A DNA stretch of 64,000 nt from Lentinula raphanica (lineage: Eukaryota > Basidiomycota > Agaricomycetes > Agaricales > Omphalotaceae). The first letter of the stretch is position 1. The number at the start of each line of letters is the position of its first letter. The notes under the pieces were generated by a model. It was given only the letters and a program-made list of their open reading frames with translations, was not told the origin of the DNA and did not search any database. Location of the stretch: assembly GCA_027919835.1 (NCBI GenBank), contig JANVFP010000005.1:310001-374000 (forward strand). Direction: 5' to 3'. The translations under genes and the position numbers were made by a program. Positions 22,005-33,257 of the stretch are shown piece by piece.

Positions 22005-23491
22005 TGGATTCATTCACTGTTCCGCACTGGGCCAACCACTCGTTTTCCTTGCTGAGAAGTCGGAGTCTGGAGAGCCATTTACTGGGCAACTGCAGCAATC
22101 AAGTACATACAGCTTGTCTTTGATTGCGACCTCGAACAAACATCTGACAGTCCAGGCTTCACTCGCACCCACACGAGCGCGACGAGCGTCTGCATCCTCT
22201 TCTCCTCTTTCGAACATCAACAAATGTACTAGAGCGCAACGGAGCCGTGGTCGATCATGGTTCAAGTCCCGGAGTCTGTGGAAGACTCAACGTTATTAAA
22301 GCTTTCTAGGGAACGACGAGGGACTGTGAGAGTAGCGTGAGAGTATCGAGGAATCGGAAGTCGGAGGACTTACATTACATTTACACTGAAACTGAACGGC
22401 TGGCACTAGCAAATGGAATGAGCTGGGTGAATCTATGGCCGTTAGGGGCTTCGATTGGCGCGAATGGCGTGTGGAGAGGTCGAGCGTGGTGAAAACTAGT
22501 GGGCTGTAAATTGTGACTCGTGAGTAAGGAGATGAGAAGATTAGGGAAACGCGCGCACTCTTTAGGTAGAGGTGTATGGTAAAGGGACCAAGTTGAGCAA
22601 AGGTGAAAAGACGGGGGGCGCGGTGAGGACCGTGGGTCGTTGATGTTGTGGGTATGATGTTGACTTTTCTTTTGTCTTCTGGAAGTAGAGTATGAGCAGG
22701 AGTAATGGCCACGAAATGAGATGCATCTACGGTCTACTCAACAACCCCGAAGATCAAGCGAACGAAACGCCAAGCTGGCCTACGAAGGTGTCGAATCGCG
22801 ACGTCTTGCCTCCCGGCACTCGTTCGTATGCTTTCGCGACCTGAATGTCTGCATGGTCAACGCATTTGTGGGTTATCTACATAGCGAAGAGGTATCGTTG
22901 CTTTTCCGTTCATCACGCGAGTTTGGACGAGCTGCGGAAGAAAAAGAAGGAGAGTGAGTCGAAGATTTCTTGAAAGTAGGCCGGAAGTGATATCGTACAT
23001 CTTCAATCTGATATCGCTTCCACTCGCGCTTCCCCAGAAAGGTTGTTCATTTTTTGGTGCATCCCGAAAAATTCTTTAAGATTCTTCTCTGTCTCCGCCG
23101 GAACCAGTGTCTCTCAAATGCAGAATCTTATACCTCTTGACACACTAACGAGTCGAGGTATTAAGACCGGAAACATGAGCAAGCAGGCTCGGAACTACTT
23201 CTTGAGTTCTCCTTTTATTTTCTCTGACCACTCGGAGATGGATGGGCAAACCTAGACTACCAACTACGCCTTGAGTGACAGTGGTTCTGAGAACGGCGGA
23301 GAGATAGAGCGCGCCAAAAATGGGAGAATGTTATAGGTAGGGTAGAAGGTGAAGCTATCCAGAGAGAGGGATCGGGGCAAGCACTAGTAAGACGGCACAT
23401 CCGACCGGCGACGAGATCGACATTGGGGACCAAGTCTTCACAAAAGTGTCTTCAGAGTCGGACGATTACAATGCCCTTCAAAGAGTGGATC
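22005..23491. other. Gene-poor region of duplicated fragments
   Basis: 1487 bases after the copia element. I find open frames on both strands (22014-22265 minus, 22296-22712 minus, 22721-22957 plus), but none has splice logic or a recognised product. Part of it (about 22240-22600, minus orientation) matches sequence in the tandem array. It reads as a graveyard of copied fragments. Confidence 0.45.
22240..22600 (-). repeat. Dispersed repeat R1
   Basis: Read on the minus strand this resembles 49170-49530 and in part 39190-39410 on the plus strand. Shared words include GAGTGCGCG followed by CCTAATCTTC, and TCGTCGTTCC followed by an AGAA..CTTTA block near the end. No coding frame is conserved. 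Boundaries are approximate. Confidence 0.45.
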
Positions 23492-23780
23492 GACCTTTTG
23501 GAATTCCTGCCAGTATGCAAAGCACCTGGAACGTCCTGGAAATAAACCGTGCAAGCGTACATTGAGTAGAGCTCTCAAACGCTAAAGAGCCGGAAAAGTA
23601 CCTCCGTTGCAGCCGTATCCAGACTAATAGAAGAGTGAGTAGATATGTTGTGTCAGCGATGTAGCCACATAAGAAAGCCCGAGAGACGTACGGCCATGTT
23701 ATCGTGAGTTGTGTGTTTAGAAGAGAGAGAAGTATGGCCGAAGGCGCTCGGGGATGTCCGGAGGGGCCGGGGCAGGCGCT
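23492..23780 (-). pseudogene. Truncated copy of the NDUFS5 5' region
   Basis: Closely matches 14398-14683: upstream sequence, the ATG, exons 1-3 and introns 1-2. The match stops at the exon 3/intron 3 border. Exons 4 and 5 are absent, so both CX9C motifs cannot form. Small changes alter the Gly-rich exon 2 (the CCGCCCCAGCC block is replaced by CGTTGCAGCC). It cannot encode the subunit, but the copied start region could still drive transcription. Confidence 0.85.
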
Positions 23781-24318
23781 AAAAGCACCCTTACGTTTTC
23801 TCAACTACCATTCTGCCCAGATTCTGCCTCGGATTCTCTTCAGGAACTGTGTCTTGCGTCACCCACTCCTCAGCTTCAGAGCGAATCAATATGGAAAGTA
23901 GGAAGTCGCATAAATAACCGTCACCGCTTACTCTCGAGGACAGCTAAAAATCACAACTTCAAGTACTTCAGTGTTCAAGCTTCTTGAAGCTCAAGAATCA
24001 AGAAATGAGTCGGACGAATCGGGGATGCTCTCCATCTTCTTCCTGCGCATGACATGGTCCAAGCTTGCGCGATAGCTGCAGCTAGCTACAGTCTGGGACT
24101 CTGGCAGGTACGCAATATAGTTTTTGTTTTGGAATATGATTTTGTGAAAAGGATTGGTCAAAGAGCGGATAGCGGCTATATATGGAATTGTTCCTGCCAA
24201 CCACTATACGTTCGAAGATGCCGGCCGAGTCAAATATAAGTGAAGTTTGGGGATCGCTGAATGAAGATCACAGCTTCTCTTCGACTCTCATCTTGTTCCA
24301 CAAGGACAATCCATCGAA
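23781..24318. other. Intergenic, P450 promoter side
   Basis: 538 bases with no supportable gene before the P450 start. Confidence 0.5.
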
Positions 24319-26932
24319 ATGCATACCCTTCTGCCTCAACTCTCTGGGCAAACCACTACGGTTCTCCTAGCTTTCTGTGGTCTTTTCGCTTTATTCCATA
24401 TCATCCAATCCCTCTATAATCTCATGCAATTCCGGGTGAACTCGACCATCAAGGATCTCCCAGGTCCTCCAAGTAATCACTGGTTCTGGGGGAATCTTAA
24501 GGAAATTCAACGAAATGTACGTGCGATTGTCTTCTTCCCCGTTGTTCTATCACTTAACACTCCTTACTACTTAATATCGTTCAGGATGCCGCTGTGTTGC
24601 ATGAACAATGGGTCCAGGAATATGGTCGTACTTACAAATACAAAGTGCTATTCGGTGTGAGTATGATACCATAATCCCAATGTAGCACGGCTTACTGCCG
24701 ACTGTTATTGAACACACCACGTCCTTAGCGCCAGAGGTTGTTCACTATGGATACCAAAGCTCTGAACCATATCCTCATGAACCACTACGTCTATCAGAAG
24801 CCGGAAGTCGCGAGATATCAGTTGAGTCAGATTCTGGGAGAAGGTGTGTTAGTGACGGAGGAAGACGCGCATAAGTTACAGCGCAAGATCATGGTAAGTA
24901 CCCTGTTTCCAAACACTTGAGCTCATCTATGTGTGACATGTCGGACATGTGCTAAACGAACACGAACACTGTACAGAACCCCGCTTTCGGTCCTGCTCAA
25001 ATCCGAGAACTGACGCAGATCTTTGTGGATAAATCCGTCGAAGTTCGTCGTCTCTTCCCCTTGGTTCCTACAAGTGATATATCTGGATCCCTAGCTGAAA
25101 GACATTTGGACAAATCAAATCGTCAATGCCGAAACCGGAGTTGCTCGGATCGATGTCCTCTCGTGGCTGAGCAGAACAGCGTTGGATGTCATTGGGCTTG
25201 CAGGTAAGCTACAGAATACCCAATCATACTTATATGCTTCCTATGCCTCCTATGCCTTACCAGTATCACGAATCTGATGATGATGTGAACTCCACAAGGG
25301 TTCAATTACAGGTTCAACGCGCTAACGGACAGCTCCGATGAACTGAGCCAGGCGTTTTCTGTCATGTTTGGGAACCCAAATGGCGATAGGATACGAATGT
25401 GGGCTCTCGCACAGTTGTTGGTGCCTATCCTGCGTAATCTAGTGAGTATATCTATATCCTTTTTAGTCGCCCTAGTCACTAGTATGAGTATTGACTCACT
25501 CCTATTCGCACCGTCTGAACCTCCTTGCTCGTTATATTCCTACTCTCCTCTCCAATAGCCTACGCAAGAACAACCCGGGTTTAAAGACGCCAAACGAACC
25601 ATGACTCGTATTGCTCGTCAGCTACTCAGAGAGAGCAAGTTGTCTATGCAGGGAAATGGTGTGGAATTTGAGAAGGTGGAAGACCCGGGGAATGGGAAGG
25701 AACGGGATCTGTTGTCGCTTCTTGTGAGGTCGAACATGAGCGGAGGAGAGCATGGGCAGACGATGAGTGATGAGGATGTTTTGGCGCGTGAGTCGCACTA
25801 TCTTTCTAACCATAAGACAGGTAACGAGGAACTCATTTTCCTCACCCATATAGAGGTCCCAACTTTTTTGGTAGCAGGACATGAAACTACCAGGCGAGAC
25901 ACATTCCTTCATTGACGTTTTTCCCTGCACAAGAAGTTTACATCTATCTCGTCTTTCATAGTGCAGGTAAATGAATCTCTTTTGACTACTCGTCATTTGT
26001 CAACTTACCTCAATCTTACAAGCAACAACCTGGACACTCTTCGCACTCGTCCAACACCCTACTGTCCAACACAAATTACGCCAAGAACTAAGCACACTTT
26101 CCACGGATAATCCTAGCATGGACGAGCTCAACTCTCTACAATACCTCGACCATGTCGTTAGGGAGACACTTCGGCTCCACGCGCCTGTGACGGCCTCGAT
26201 GCGTGTTGCTGTGAAGGACGACGTGATCCCTCTCGGAGAGCCGTTCGTTGATAGGAAGGGGGTGAGGAGGGACAGTATAGAGTGAGTGCAAGTTTTACTC
26301 CCTCGAGTTATCACTCCTGGTAATCGGAACGGCTATGAAGAGTAAAGAAGGGTCAGACAATCTTCGTACCGATTCTCGCTATCAACCGGGATAAATCACT
26401 ATGGGGAGAAGATGCTCTGGAGTTCAGGTGAGTTCCAAGGCGAACCGCTTCTTTCAAGCTGATGCTCAACTACATACACTGTTTTATAACACGCGTTGTC
26501 GTTTTGTTGTTTTCAGACCTGAACGATGGGACAACATCCCCTCTGCGGTATCCTCCATCCCTGGTGTTTGGAGCAACTTGTTGACCTTCCTCGGAGGAGG
26601 TAGAGCGTGTATCGGGTATCGGTTTTCTCTAGTCGAGTGAGTTGCTCCTTATCGAATTCTCCTTGACGTTCGCTTACTATGCGGACTTGGAATACTCTTG
26701 CCACTACTTACCATCCGTCCTGAACCTCTAAATCTCGCGTTCCAACCACAGAATGAAATCCCTGCTATTCACCCTCGTTCGAACGTTTGAATTCGAAGCG
26801 GCCGTGCCTGTGGAGGATGTCACGGCCAAAGCGGTGGCGGTGGTCCAACGACCGACGTTGAAGAGCGAAAAGGAGAAGGGGAGTCAGCTGCCGTTGTTGG
26901 TCAGGTTGTATCAGCCTGAGAAGGCGGCGTGA
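24319..26932 (+). CDS. Microsomal cytochrome P450 monooxygenase
   Basis: Thirteen exons join in phase to 557 residues: 24319-24516, 24585-24656, 24729-24893, 24977-25042, 25095-25203, 25299-25441, 25559-25787, 25854-25893, 25962-25966, 26023-26281, 26341-26427, 26517-26636, 26752-26932. Visible: N-terminal membrane anchor, Pro-rich hinge ([12 protein letters not shown]), I-helix AGHETT (about 335-340), ETLRLHAP (ExxR), FRPERW, and the heme loop [13 protein letters not shown] with the axial Cys at about residue 488. The reading frame survives only if a 5-nt exon (TGCAG, 25962-25966) and a GC-AG intron at 25894 are used; splicing then gives HETTSAATTW as in normal P450s. Substrate unknown. It is not next to other recognisable pathway genes. 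Confidence 0.85.
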
Positions 26933-27410
26933 AGTTGCAAATTAGTACTAGGGAGCCATGCCGCGTGTTCTGGAATCTGATACAGTGGAACCTGGGGTTT
27001 CTCGAACTCGAGTTGCTATTATGAACATCGAACTACATGCGATGATGTATCATTCAAGTCGGATCTTGGGAGGAGGCTCGCCTCATCTGTCATTACTCGA
27101 TATCGAGAGGGGGGCAAGCGAACTGAAATACAACGCCGAGTAGTAATCGGTAGGGAACTGTTCAACGAACATCACAAGCTCTTCGAGGTATTACATGAAT
27201 CCTTTGACGAAGATATCTGGTTCTCCACTGAGTTAGCTAAATGGCATTCATACACCTTGCTTCTGAGTCTTGGATGCTGGAACGGTGGAATTAGAGTCAA
27301 AATCGGCTCTCCTAGTAGTACTAAAGTACGCTAGTGCGGGGGAAGTTTGGCAGGAGCTCCTGGGTCCTCTAGGCTTTCCTTCAGCTCATGGCACGTGCGC
27401 GAGCCATAAC
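26847..27410 (+). repeat. Tandem duplication, unit 1 (P450 tail plus 3' flank)
   Basis: Begins in the last P450 exon (GACGTTGAAGAGCG, GGAGAAGGGGAGTCAG) and runs through GAGAGGGGGGC, CATCACAAGCTC, TTAGCTAAATGGC and GTGCGCGAGCC. The same words recur in the same order in the next 500 bases. Confidence 0.7.
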
Positions 27411-27463
27411 CCTCCCTAGACGGTCTACTAGTAGACGAGCCTTCGAAGCAGTGGAAGGGCTCC

Positions 27464-27877
27464 GAACGTTGAAGAGCGCGGCGAGAAGGAGAAGGGGAGT
27501 CAGTTAATTCTGCATTCCGGACTCGTAACATCGAGAGGGGGGCGATCGAAATGAGATACTCAATTGTCCAACTTTAAGCCTGGTGGTACTACTATACAAC
27601 GAGCTCCTCAATGTACATCACAAGCTCAAGCTCATTCATTGAGATGTTACATAGAAAATCAAGCTCAAGCCTAAGGCTCAACACTTCGAGGAAGGTCTTT
27701 GGTTCTGCACGTGTTAGCTAAATGGCGTCCTTACATCTCAGCTTGCTTCTTGCGTCCTGAATTGGTGTTTTGCGCCAAAATTGGCTCTTCTTTTCTAAGA
27801 TACGCTAGTAGGGCCGAAGACCAACAGGAGCTACTACGTCCTGTCCTTTCTTGAACTTCTCACACATGTGCGAGCCA
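27464..27877 (+). repeat. Tandem duplication, unit 2
   Basis: Starts with AACGTTGAAGAGCG, then GGAGAAGGGGAGTCAG, then GAGAGGGGGGC (27532), CATCACAAGCTC, TTAGCTAAATGGC and TGTGCGAGCC. It is a diverged copy of 26847-27410 carrying a piece of the P450 C-terminal codons without a gene. Confidence 0.7.
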
Positions 27878-28026
27878 CGATGGGCCTAAGCCAGCCTTGG
27901 AGCAGTGAAAAGACAGGAAAGGGCTCAAGGTAGTGTGTATCCAAAATCCTATAAAAGCTGCCCATTTTGTCAATGAGTCGCCAGGATTCCCTGAGACTCA
28001 GAGAGACCGACAACTTCTTTACAAGA

Positions 28027-28580
28027 ATGCACTTCAAGTCTCTTGCTCTTATCGCCACAGCCGTTTCCTTCATGGGGAGGGCTCACACTGCAACGGTTAG
28101 TACGCTCCAACCCGAGTCTTCATCTCTCTTCGTTCGCTGACAACCACATTCCTCATACCTAGGTCCAGCTTAGAGACGGCGAAATTGTCAGTCAACTCAG
28201 AGCCAGGTTAACAGTGTTATCATTGACCGAATGTATAGGCCAGCAAGGAGAAGATTCTCGAATGGATTTCGACCACATCCGCTAATCTCACCTTCATCGG
28301 AGATCCTATCACCAAACGAGACACTGAAAACACGATGGTGGTTTATTGCAGCACTAGGACTAATAACGTATGTGGAGGCGGGTGCACTGTATACAACGGT
28401 GGTGCTAGATGCCTCAACGCACCGAACACCAACTGCCTCACGGCGACGAACAATGTCGGGTTCTGTTCCAGTCCGGGATGTGGAGGGGCTTGTAATCAAT
28501 TTTCGACCTGTGGGGTGCGTTTGGATAATAACTTTTGCTACACGCCTGGAACGGAATCTATCAACGTTGGGTTCGGTTGA
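28027..28580 (+). CDS. Small secreted cysteine-rich protein with Kex2-like site
   Basis: Three exons (28027-28095, 28163-28186, 28239-28580) give 144 residues. The first 20 or so form a signal peptide (MHFKSLALIATAVSFM). A short pro-region ends with ITKR before DTENT, a typical Kex2 cleavage point. The mature part of about 90 residues has ten cysteines in a compact pattern (YC, VCGGGC, RC, NC, FC, GCGGAC, TC, FC), enough for five disulfides, and is Gly/Asn/Thr-rich. Size, secretion signal and cysteines fit an effector-like or surface protein. I do not recognise a named family. A 37-nt alternative second intron exists, but the 52-nt one fits better. Confidence 0.72.
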
Positions 28581-29022
28581 GCAATAATTCAGGCTCGGAT
28601 ATACGGCTCAGACTAGTACTAGTAGTACCTTTCCAGAAAGTTGTATTGTCGTCTTTGGAATTATCACTTGTTATGGATCGATGAATTCAACCTCCACGAG
28701 ATCCAATCCTGTAGGCTGTCTGGCACAATGACATTATTGTGTTCACCTACATACTAGTCCTATGTGAGTATTATGTCGGTCATCGTGATTTTTGTCTGGA
28801 CATTTCATTTCTGTTTTGCGAGGCGTCTAGTCGGGACGCCGCTCTTGAAGTTGTTAAATTTAGTAACGACATGTGAACCTGGCTTCGTGAATTCAACGAG
28901 GCAATGCCACTACTAATAGGTTTTCCCCAATCCACTCACTCACCTTCTACAAACACCGCTCGACTGCCATATATCTTGAAGACCTTAAAAAGACATTGGA
29001 AAGGAGGAGGCAAGACAAGGCA
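28581..29022. other. Intergenic
   Basis: 442 bases between the cysteine-rich protein gene and the CorA-type gene. No gene seen. Confidence 0.5.
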
Positions 29023-31310
29023 ATGGCGACAACGACTAAGAAAACCCCGAAAGACCGTTTCCGGGGAATCGTCAACAAAGTCGTTGCCATGAATCGAACT
29101 TCAAAAGTACTTGCCTCTGTTGGTCCTGGAGCAGAGCCTGGGGTGAATCCCCATCGATACAGTGCAGAGTTACGATATCGTGGGACACGACAAGCTTGTG
29201 AAATCCAAATCGTGGACTACTCGTCGGTGTCGATGCACTCGAGGAGATTGTCAAATGTGCAGATGATTGATATGCTGAGCGGTGACTTGCAAACGAGTGA
29301 AAGACCGTCTTGGGCAAAGGTACGATGGATAGATGTCGGAGGGATAAGTTGGGACGTGTTGAAGGTGCTTGCGATCAAATATAGTGAGGTTTTCCTCTTT
29401 TAGTTGTCACAAAAGCAACGTTTGAACACATCACTTCACCCATGTACTAGAGATACATCCGTTAGCTCTCGAGGATATCTTGCACGCACATACAACTAAA
29501 CCCTCCGCGAGCAAATCCGACTACCATGTCCAACATCTGTTCTTGCGGGTGGTTTGCCTTGAAGAGGGTGAAGAGAATGGTGTCACTTCTCAATTGTATT
29601 CCGAGAACCACTCTATGTCGGACGAAGAAGATTCAGAACTACTGGGTTCTTTGAGTGGAACTACACAGGGAAGGGATGGTTCCGTGGCGGCGCAGGTTGA
29701 AGCATTGAAGCAGGCGAGTTTGTCATTCTGTGAAAGCGTTCGTGTCCGAAGAGTTGATGCTATATCTTTCTCTAGAGAAATCGCGTCGAGGTGAACGTAT
29801 TCCCAATTTTCATTTTGCTGTTCAGAGATGGTGAGCATTCTATTTCCCACGATGCTCCTTTCTCTGATTTCACCATGAAGGTACTGTCATTACCGTGCAC
29901 CGTACACCGAACACCAAACTCATGGAACCCATACGGGAAAGACTTGGACGTATAAGTACTCTTCTGCGCTCAACCTCGGATGCCTCACTTCTCGTACAAA
30001 GTATACTCGATCTCGGTGCGAACATTCTCTTTTGTAGTCCCCCATGTTCGTACCTAAAGTTGCTGATTTTCGTTGAAGCTGTGGACAAGACACTGGGTCT
30101 GACGGAGGCCTACCAGGCGAAGCTTCAGAAATTCGAAAGGAAGCTCCTGCTCAAGCCAGACATGATGAACGCAGTCAGTGACTGTATGTATGATTTTCTC
30201 GTTCTTTGAATCGAACCAGGATTGTTCTTTGTTCATTCCAATTTTCGTTGCAGTGCACATCTTGATTGGCGACATCAGTGTTCACCAACGTGCGCTTGGA
30301 CCGCTCAAGAAACTGATTTATGGTTTAAGGAGATACGATCAGGATCGTTGTGTCGCGTTGTTGAATCTCCCTCCAGGCGAGGAGATTACGGATGTTAAGA
30401 ATGTCAAGGGGTACATGAGCTCCACTTCGCTCACCTATCTTGTGAGCATCTGTCTTTCATACAAGTGTGTTAGTTCTTTCACTGAACAGTATCATAGGCG
30501 GACGTGTATGATCATATCGAATATATCATCGCCAATCTGGATCTCGTCGAAAAGCTGGGTGAAAATTTGATTGCATATTCGTTCAATGTAAGTCAACACC
30601 TCGCCGAAAGGTGTTCTCATGTCGATTGGTTATGGTCCCAACAAAAAAACTGACCACTCCCTTTTCGTCTTATCCTCTACAGTCAACTTCACATGAGATG
30701 AACACCATAATGTAAGCCCTCGATGTCTGTTGAGTATTGCACCCTCGCAATCTAATCTCTACCTTGCTTCGGGCTCTTAGGAAAAGACTCACCCTCATAA
30801 CTGTTATTTGTTTACCTTTGACATTTCTCACTGGATACGGAGTTAGAGCCATTCCTTTCTTTCGCTGAATTTTATCAGACTTACTTTGAATCTTCCGCCG
30901 CATGGTAGGGCATGAACTTCAAAGGACCACCAATGTGGTGGACCATGCATCCCACGCATTCGGACGTCTGGTAGGTACAACGCCCAAAGCTAGTTCGTGC
31001 TGTCAATGACTTGATGATGCTTGACTCTCGGCTTTCAGGTTCTGGATCGTTGCGTTTCCGGTAATGGCGATCGCCATACCATTCTTCCTGATGTCGGATC
31101 TCAAAAGGCTTTATTATATGGAAAAGCAGAGGAGAGTATCACAAAGGGCATTACGGGTTAGTCTGATTTGATACAATCACAATCACCTTGTCATCTGTTG
31201 AACGTCCCTCTGTCTGAACTTCTTAGTTGTATCAACAAGGAGAGGGTTCAGGACAGAGGCTACGGATAAAGCACAAGGGGTTTGGTCAGATGAAGGAAGG
31301 ACAATGGTAA
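29023..31310 (+). CDS. CorA-type Mg2+ transporter (GMN motif)
   Basis: Twelve exons (29023-29383, 29451-29737, 29776-29830, 29881-30015, 30079-30183, 30254-30441, 30498-30587, 30683-30711, 30781-30841, 30909-30970, 31039-31156, 31227-31310) give 524 residues in phase. The soluble part has HPLALEDIL and VNVFPIFI...FRDGTVITVHR, typical of CorA N-domains, then a long helix. Near the end come TM1 (LTLITVICLPLTFLTGYGGMNF, GMN at about 438-440) and TM2 (WIVAFPVMAIAIPFFLM). The GMN loop is the Mg2+ selectivity filter. Family members sit in plasma or vacuolar membranes as pentamers. The exon 2/3 junction (38-nt intron) is the least certain. Confidence 0.88.
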
Positions 31311-31514
31311 ACAAGGAGCGATAGCAACTAGCATGGTGTTGTGGTTATGATTGTAAGTTTAACGCACACTTCAAGTTGTCGTGACTGCCAGCTATGTTTT
31401 CCTCGGATCTCGTGTATTTGTGGGACGTGACGTTCTAGTAATTAACATTTCTATTTGCAAGCAGCAGATAAACACTCAAACTTCGAAAGCAAGTCCTCGT
31501 CAACAACGAAGAAA

Positions 31515-32619
31515 TTACAAGTACTTCCTCATCCACTCTACCGTCACCTTGAACGCGCCCTCCTTCCCCTCCTTGACCTGTGGATTACTTACATCCCCTC
31601 GTACCGCAAATCCATGCGTACACCCCTCCCAATGAGCACGTTTGTACCCAGGGGCGAACTTGCCGTCGCCGAAGAGGGAGTCCGCGAGAGTCTGGGCTTC
31701 AGCGGGGAATTTAGGATCGATCGAACAGGAGTTGATGAGGAGAGGCGCGGTGGAAGTGTTGAGGTATTTCTGAGGAAGAAGAGGAAGTTAGAAAGGATGC
31801 GCAGGAGATGCATGGGGATTTAGAAATGGGGATTTGTACCTTGAGATCCTCATCGACGTTGACGAGCGACGGATGGGCGATGCCGACGACTTTGGGAATA
31901 CCCTCAAATGCAAGGTCGAATGCAAAACGGGCTGTAGAGGATATGTCGATACATGAGACGTCGAATTCTCTCATCCTCAAAGTGTGACTTACCACCGAAG
32001 CAATAGCCGACGACTCCGAATGTTGTGACACCCTCGTTCTTCAAACCCTCAACGACCTTGTCGATTGCAGGACGGGCGCTGGATGCGCCATGGGCTTTGA
32101 TCCAGCTCATCAAATCCCAGGTGCTCTAGAAAAGTATGGAGTTGTCATTTTATACGAAAGAGGAGGATTTGATAAAGAGGACTCACGCCAGGCTTCAAAG
32201 CATCAGCAGGCGCTGGGTCCCCGTGGAATATATCTGGAACGACGGTTCTGATTCCGTTTGCGGCGTAAGCATCGGCGAGGAGCTGATACGTCCAACATGT
32301 AGAGAAGACAGTAAGGAGAAAGGCTTCAGTTAGCATCGATGACAGGACAGGTATACTAGGGTATACTCACCCGGTTGTTAACAAGCTGAGGTCCGAAAAT
32401 ATCAGTGAGGTAAAGAAGGACTTTGTATTTGGGGTAGTCCGCTTGGGATGGAGTGGCGACATAGGTGTTGATATCGTTGATGATCTGGAATTGGCCTGTA
32501 GATTCGCCTTCGTGAAGGACGCCTGTTTGATCATCATCGATTAGAATTGAGCACAATGAGCCGCGGACATCGAGCAAGGAAGGGGGCGAACCTTGAACGC
32601 AATGCTCGCAGAGACTCAT
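31515..32619 (-). CDS. Dienelactone hydrolase family protein (copy 1)
   Basis: Starts at 32619 with MSLCEHCVQG (first exon 28 nt, then an intron to VLHEGESTGQ). Later blocks: YVATPS, YLTDIFGPQLVNNR, VVPDIFHGDPAPADALKPG, TTFGVVGYCFGG with the nucleophile Cys, RFAFDLAFEGIPKVVGIAHPSL, a C-terminal CTHGFAVRGD with the catalytic His, and VTVEWMRKYL at the end. About seven exons; not every junction was refined. The family hydrolyses dienelactones in aromatic ring breakdown, though many fungal members act on other esters or lactones. It is convergent with the CorA-type gene and divergent from secreted gene C. A second copy is at 53955. Confidence 0.85.
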
Positions 32620-33216
32620 TGTTGAAAAATCGGATAGAGAAGAATTTTTTTTGTGTGCTGTCAATTCCACCGTCGCGCGAGAGGGTTTTTATACAGGGTT
32701 CAGGCGGAAACGAACCGAAGGCGGTTGGAACGAAAACATCGATCAATTCCGAGTTTGGTCCGGGATTGATGGGATTGATGAGAATTGATGGCGGGGTGGT
32801 ACGGATCAATCACCACGATCCTGCCGTATTCTAACACTGAACTTCGACGATATTATTGTGTGCACTACATAACGCAGACAAAACGTGCGTCGTGGACACC
32901 TTTCCGGCTTGATCACGACATAGGGTACCGTGGAGACGTGAGGAAAGTCAGTGTTGACCGTTGGATATGGGCGCAGTGCCGGATTGAGGAATACGAGGGT
33001 ATGTGACTGGACGTGCCTACCAATGACGCTGCTAGTGACTCCCAGCCCTCCCCAGCCTCTCGCGCTGCCATTTTCCGACGGCTTCAAGCCAGTACTACAT
33101 ACAACCAAGGGCCGTGCAACTTGAAACAGCCACCGTTGACCAAACAAGGGCTCCGCTAAAATCCCTCATTTTTCTTCGCTCTCCCAATTCTCTCTAGTTT
33201 TCCTCTCCTCACATCT
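32620..33216. other. Divergent promoter region, DLH copy 1 / secreted gene C
   Basis: 597 bases without a gene; promoters for both flanking genes. Confidence 0.5.
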
Positions 33217-33230
33217 TACTGCTGGCAGTA
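33217..33230 (+). promoter_or_regulatory. Palindrome upstream of secreted gene C
   Basis: TACTGCTGGCAGTA, 27 bases before the start codon. Compared with CACTGC..GCAGTG in gene B, both outer bases have changed together, so the palindrome is kept. Confidence 0.5.
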
Positions 33231-33257
33231 ACACCTTGGCCTCCGCCTCTTCACGAC

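Noticed and set aside
22248..22265. tRNA T-loop-like GGTTCAAGTCCCGG
   Set aside because: The bases on either side do not form a 5-bp T stem and no acceptor, D or anticodon arms can be placed.
22296..22712. Minus-strand open frame of 138 codons
   Set aside because: It lies in the dispersed repeat; the frame is not kept in the copies at 39.2 and 49.2 kb and composition is not protein-like.
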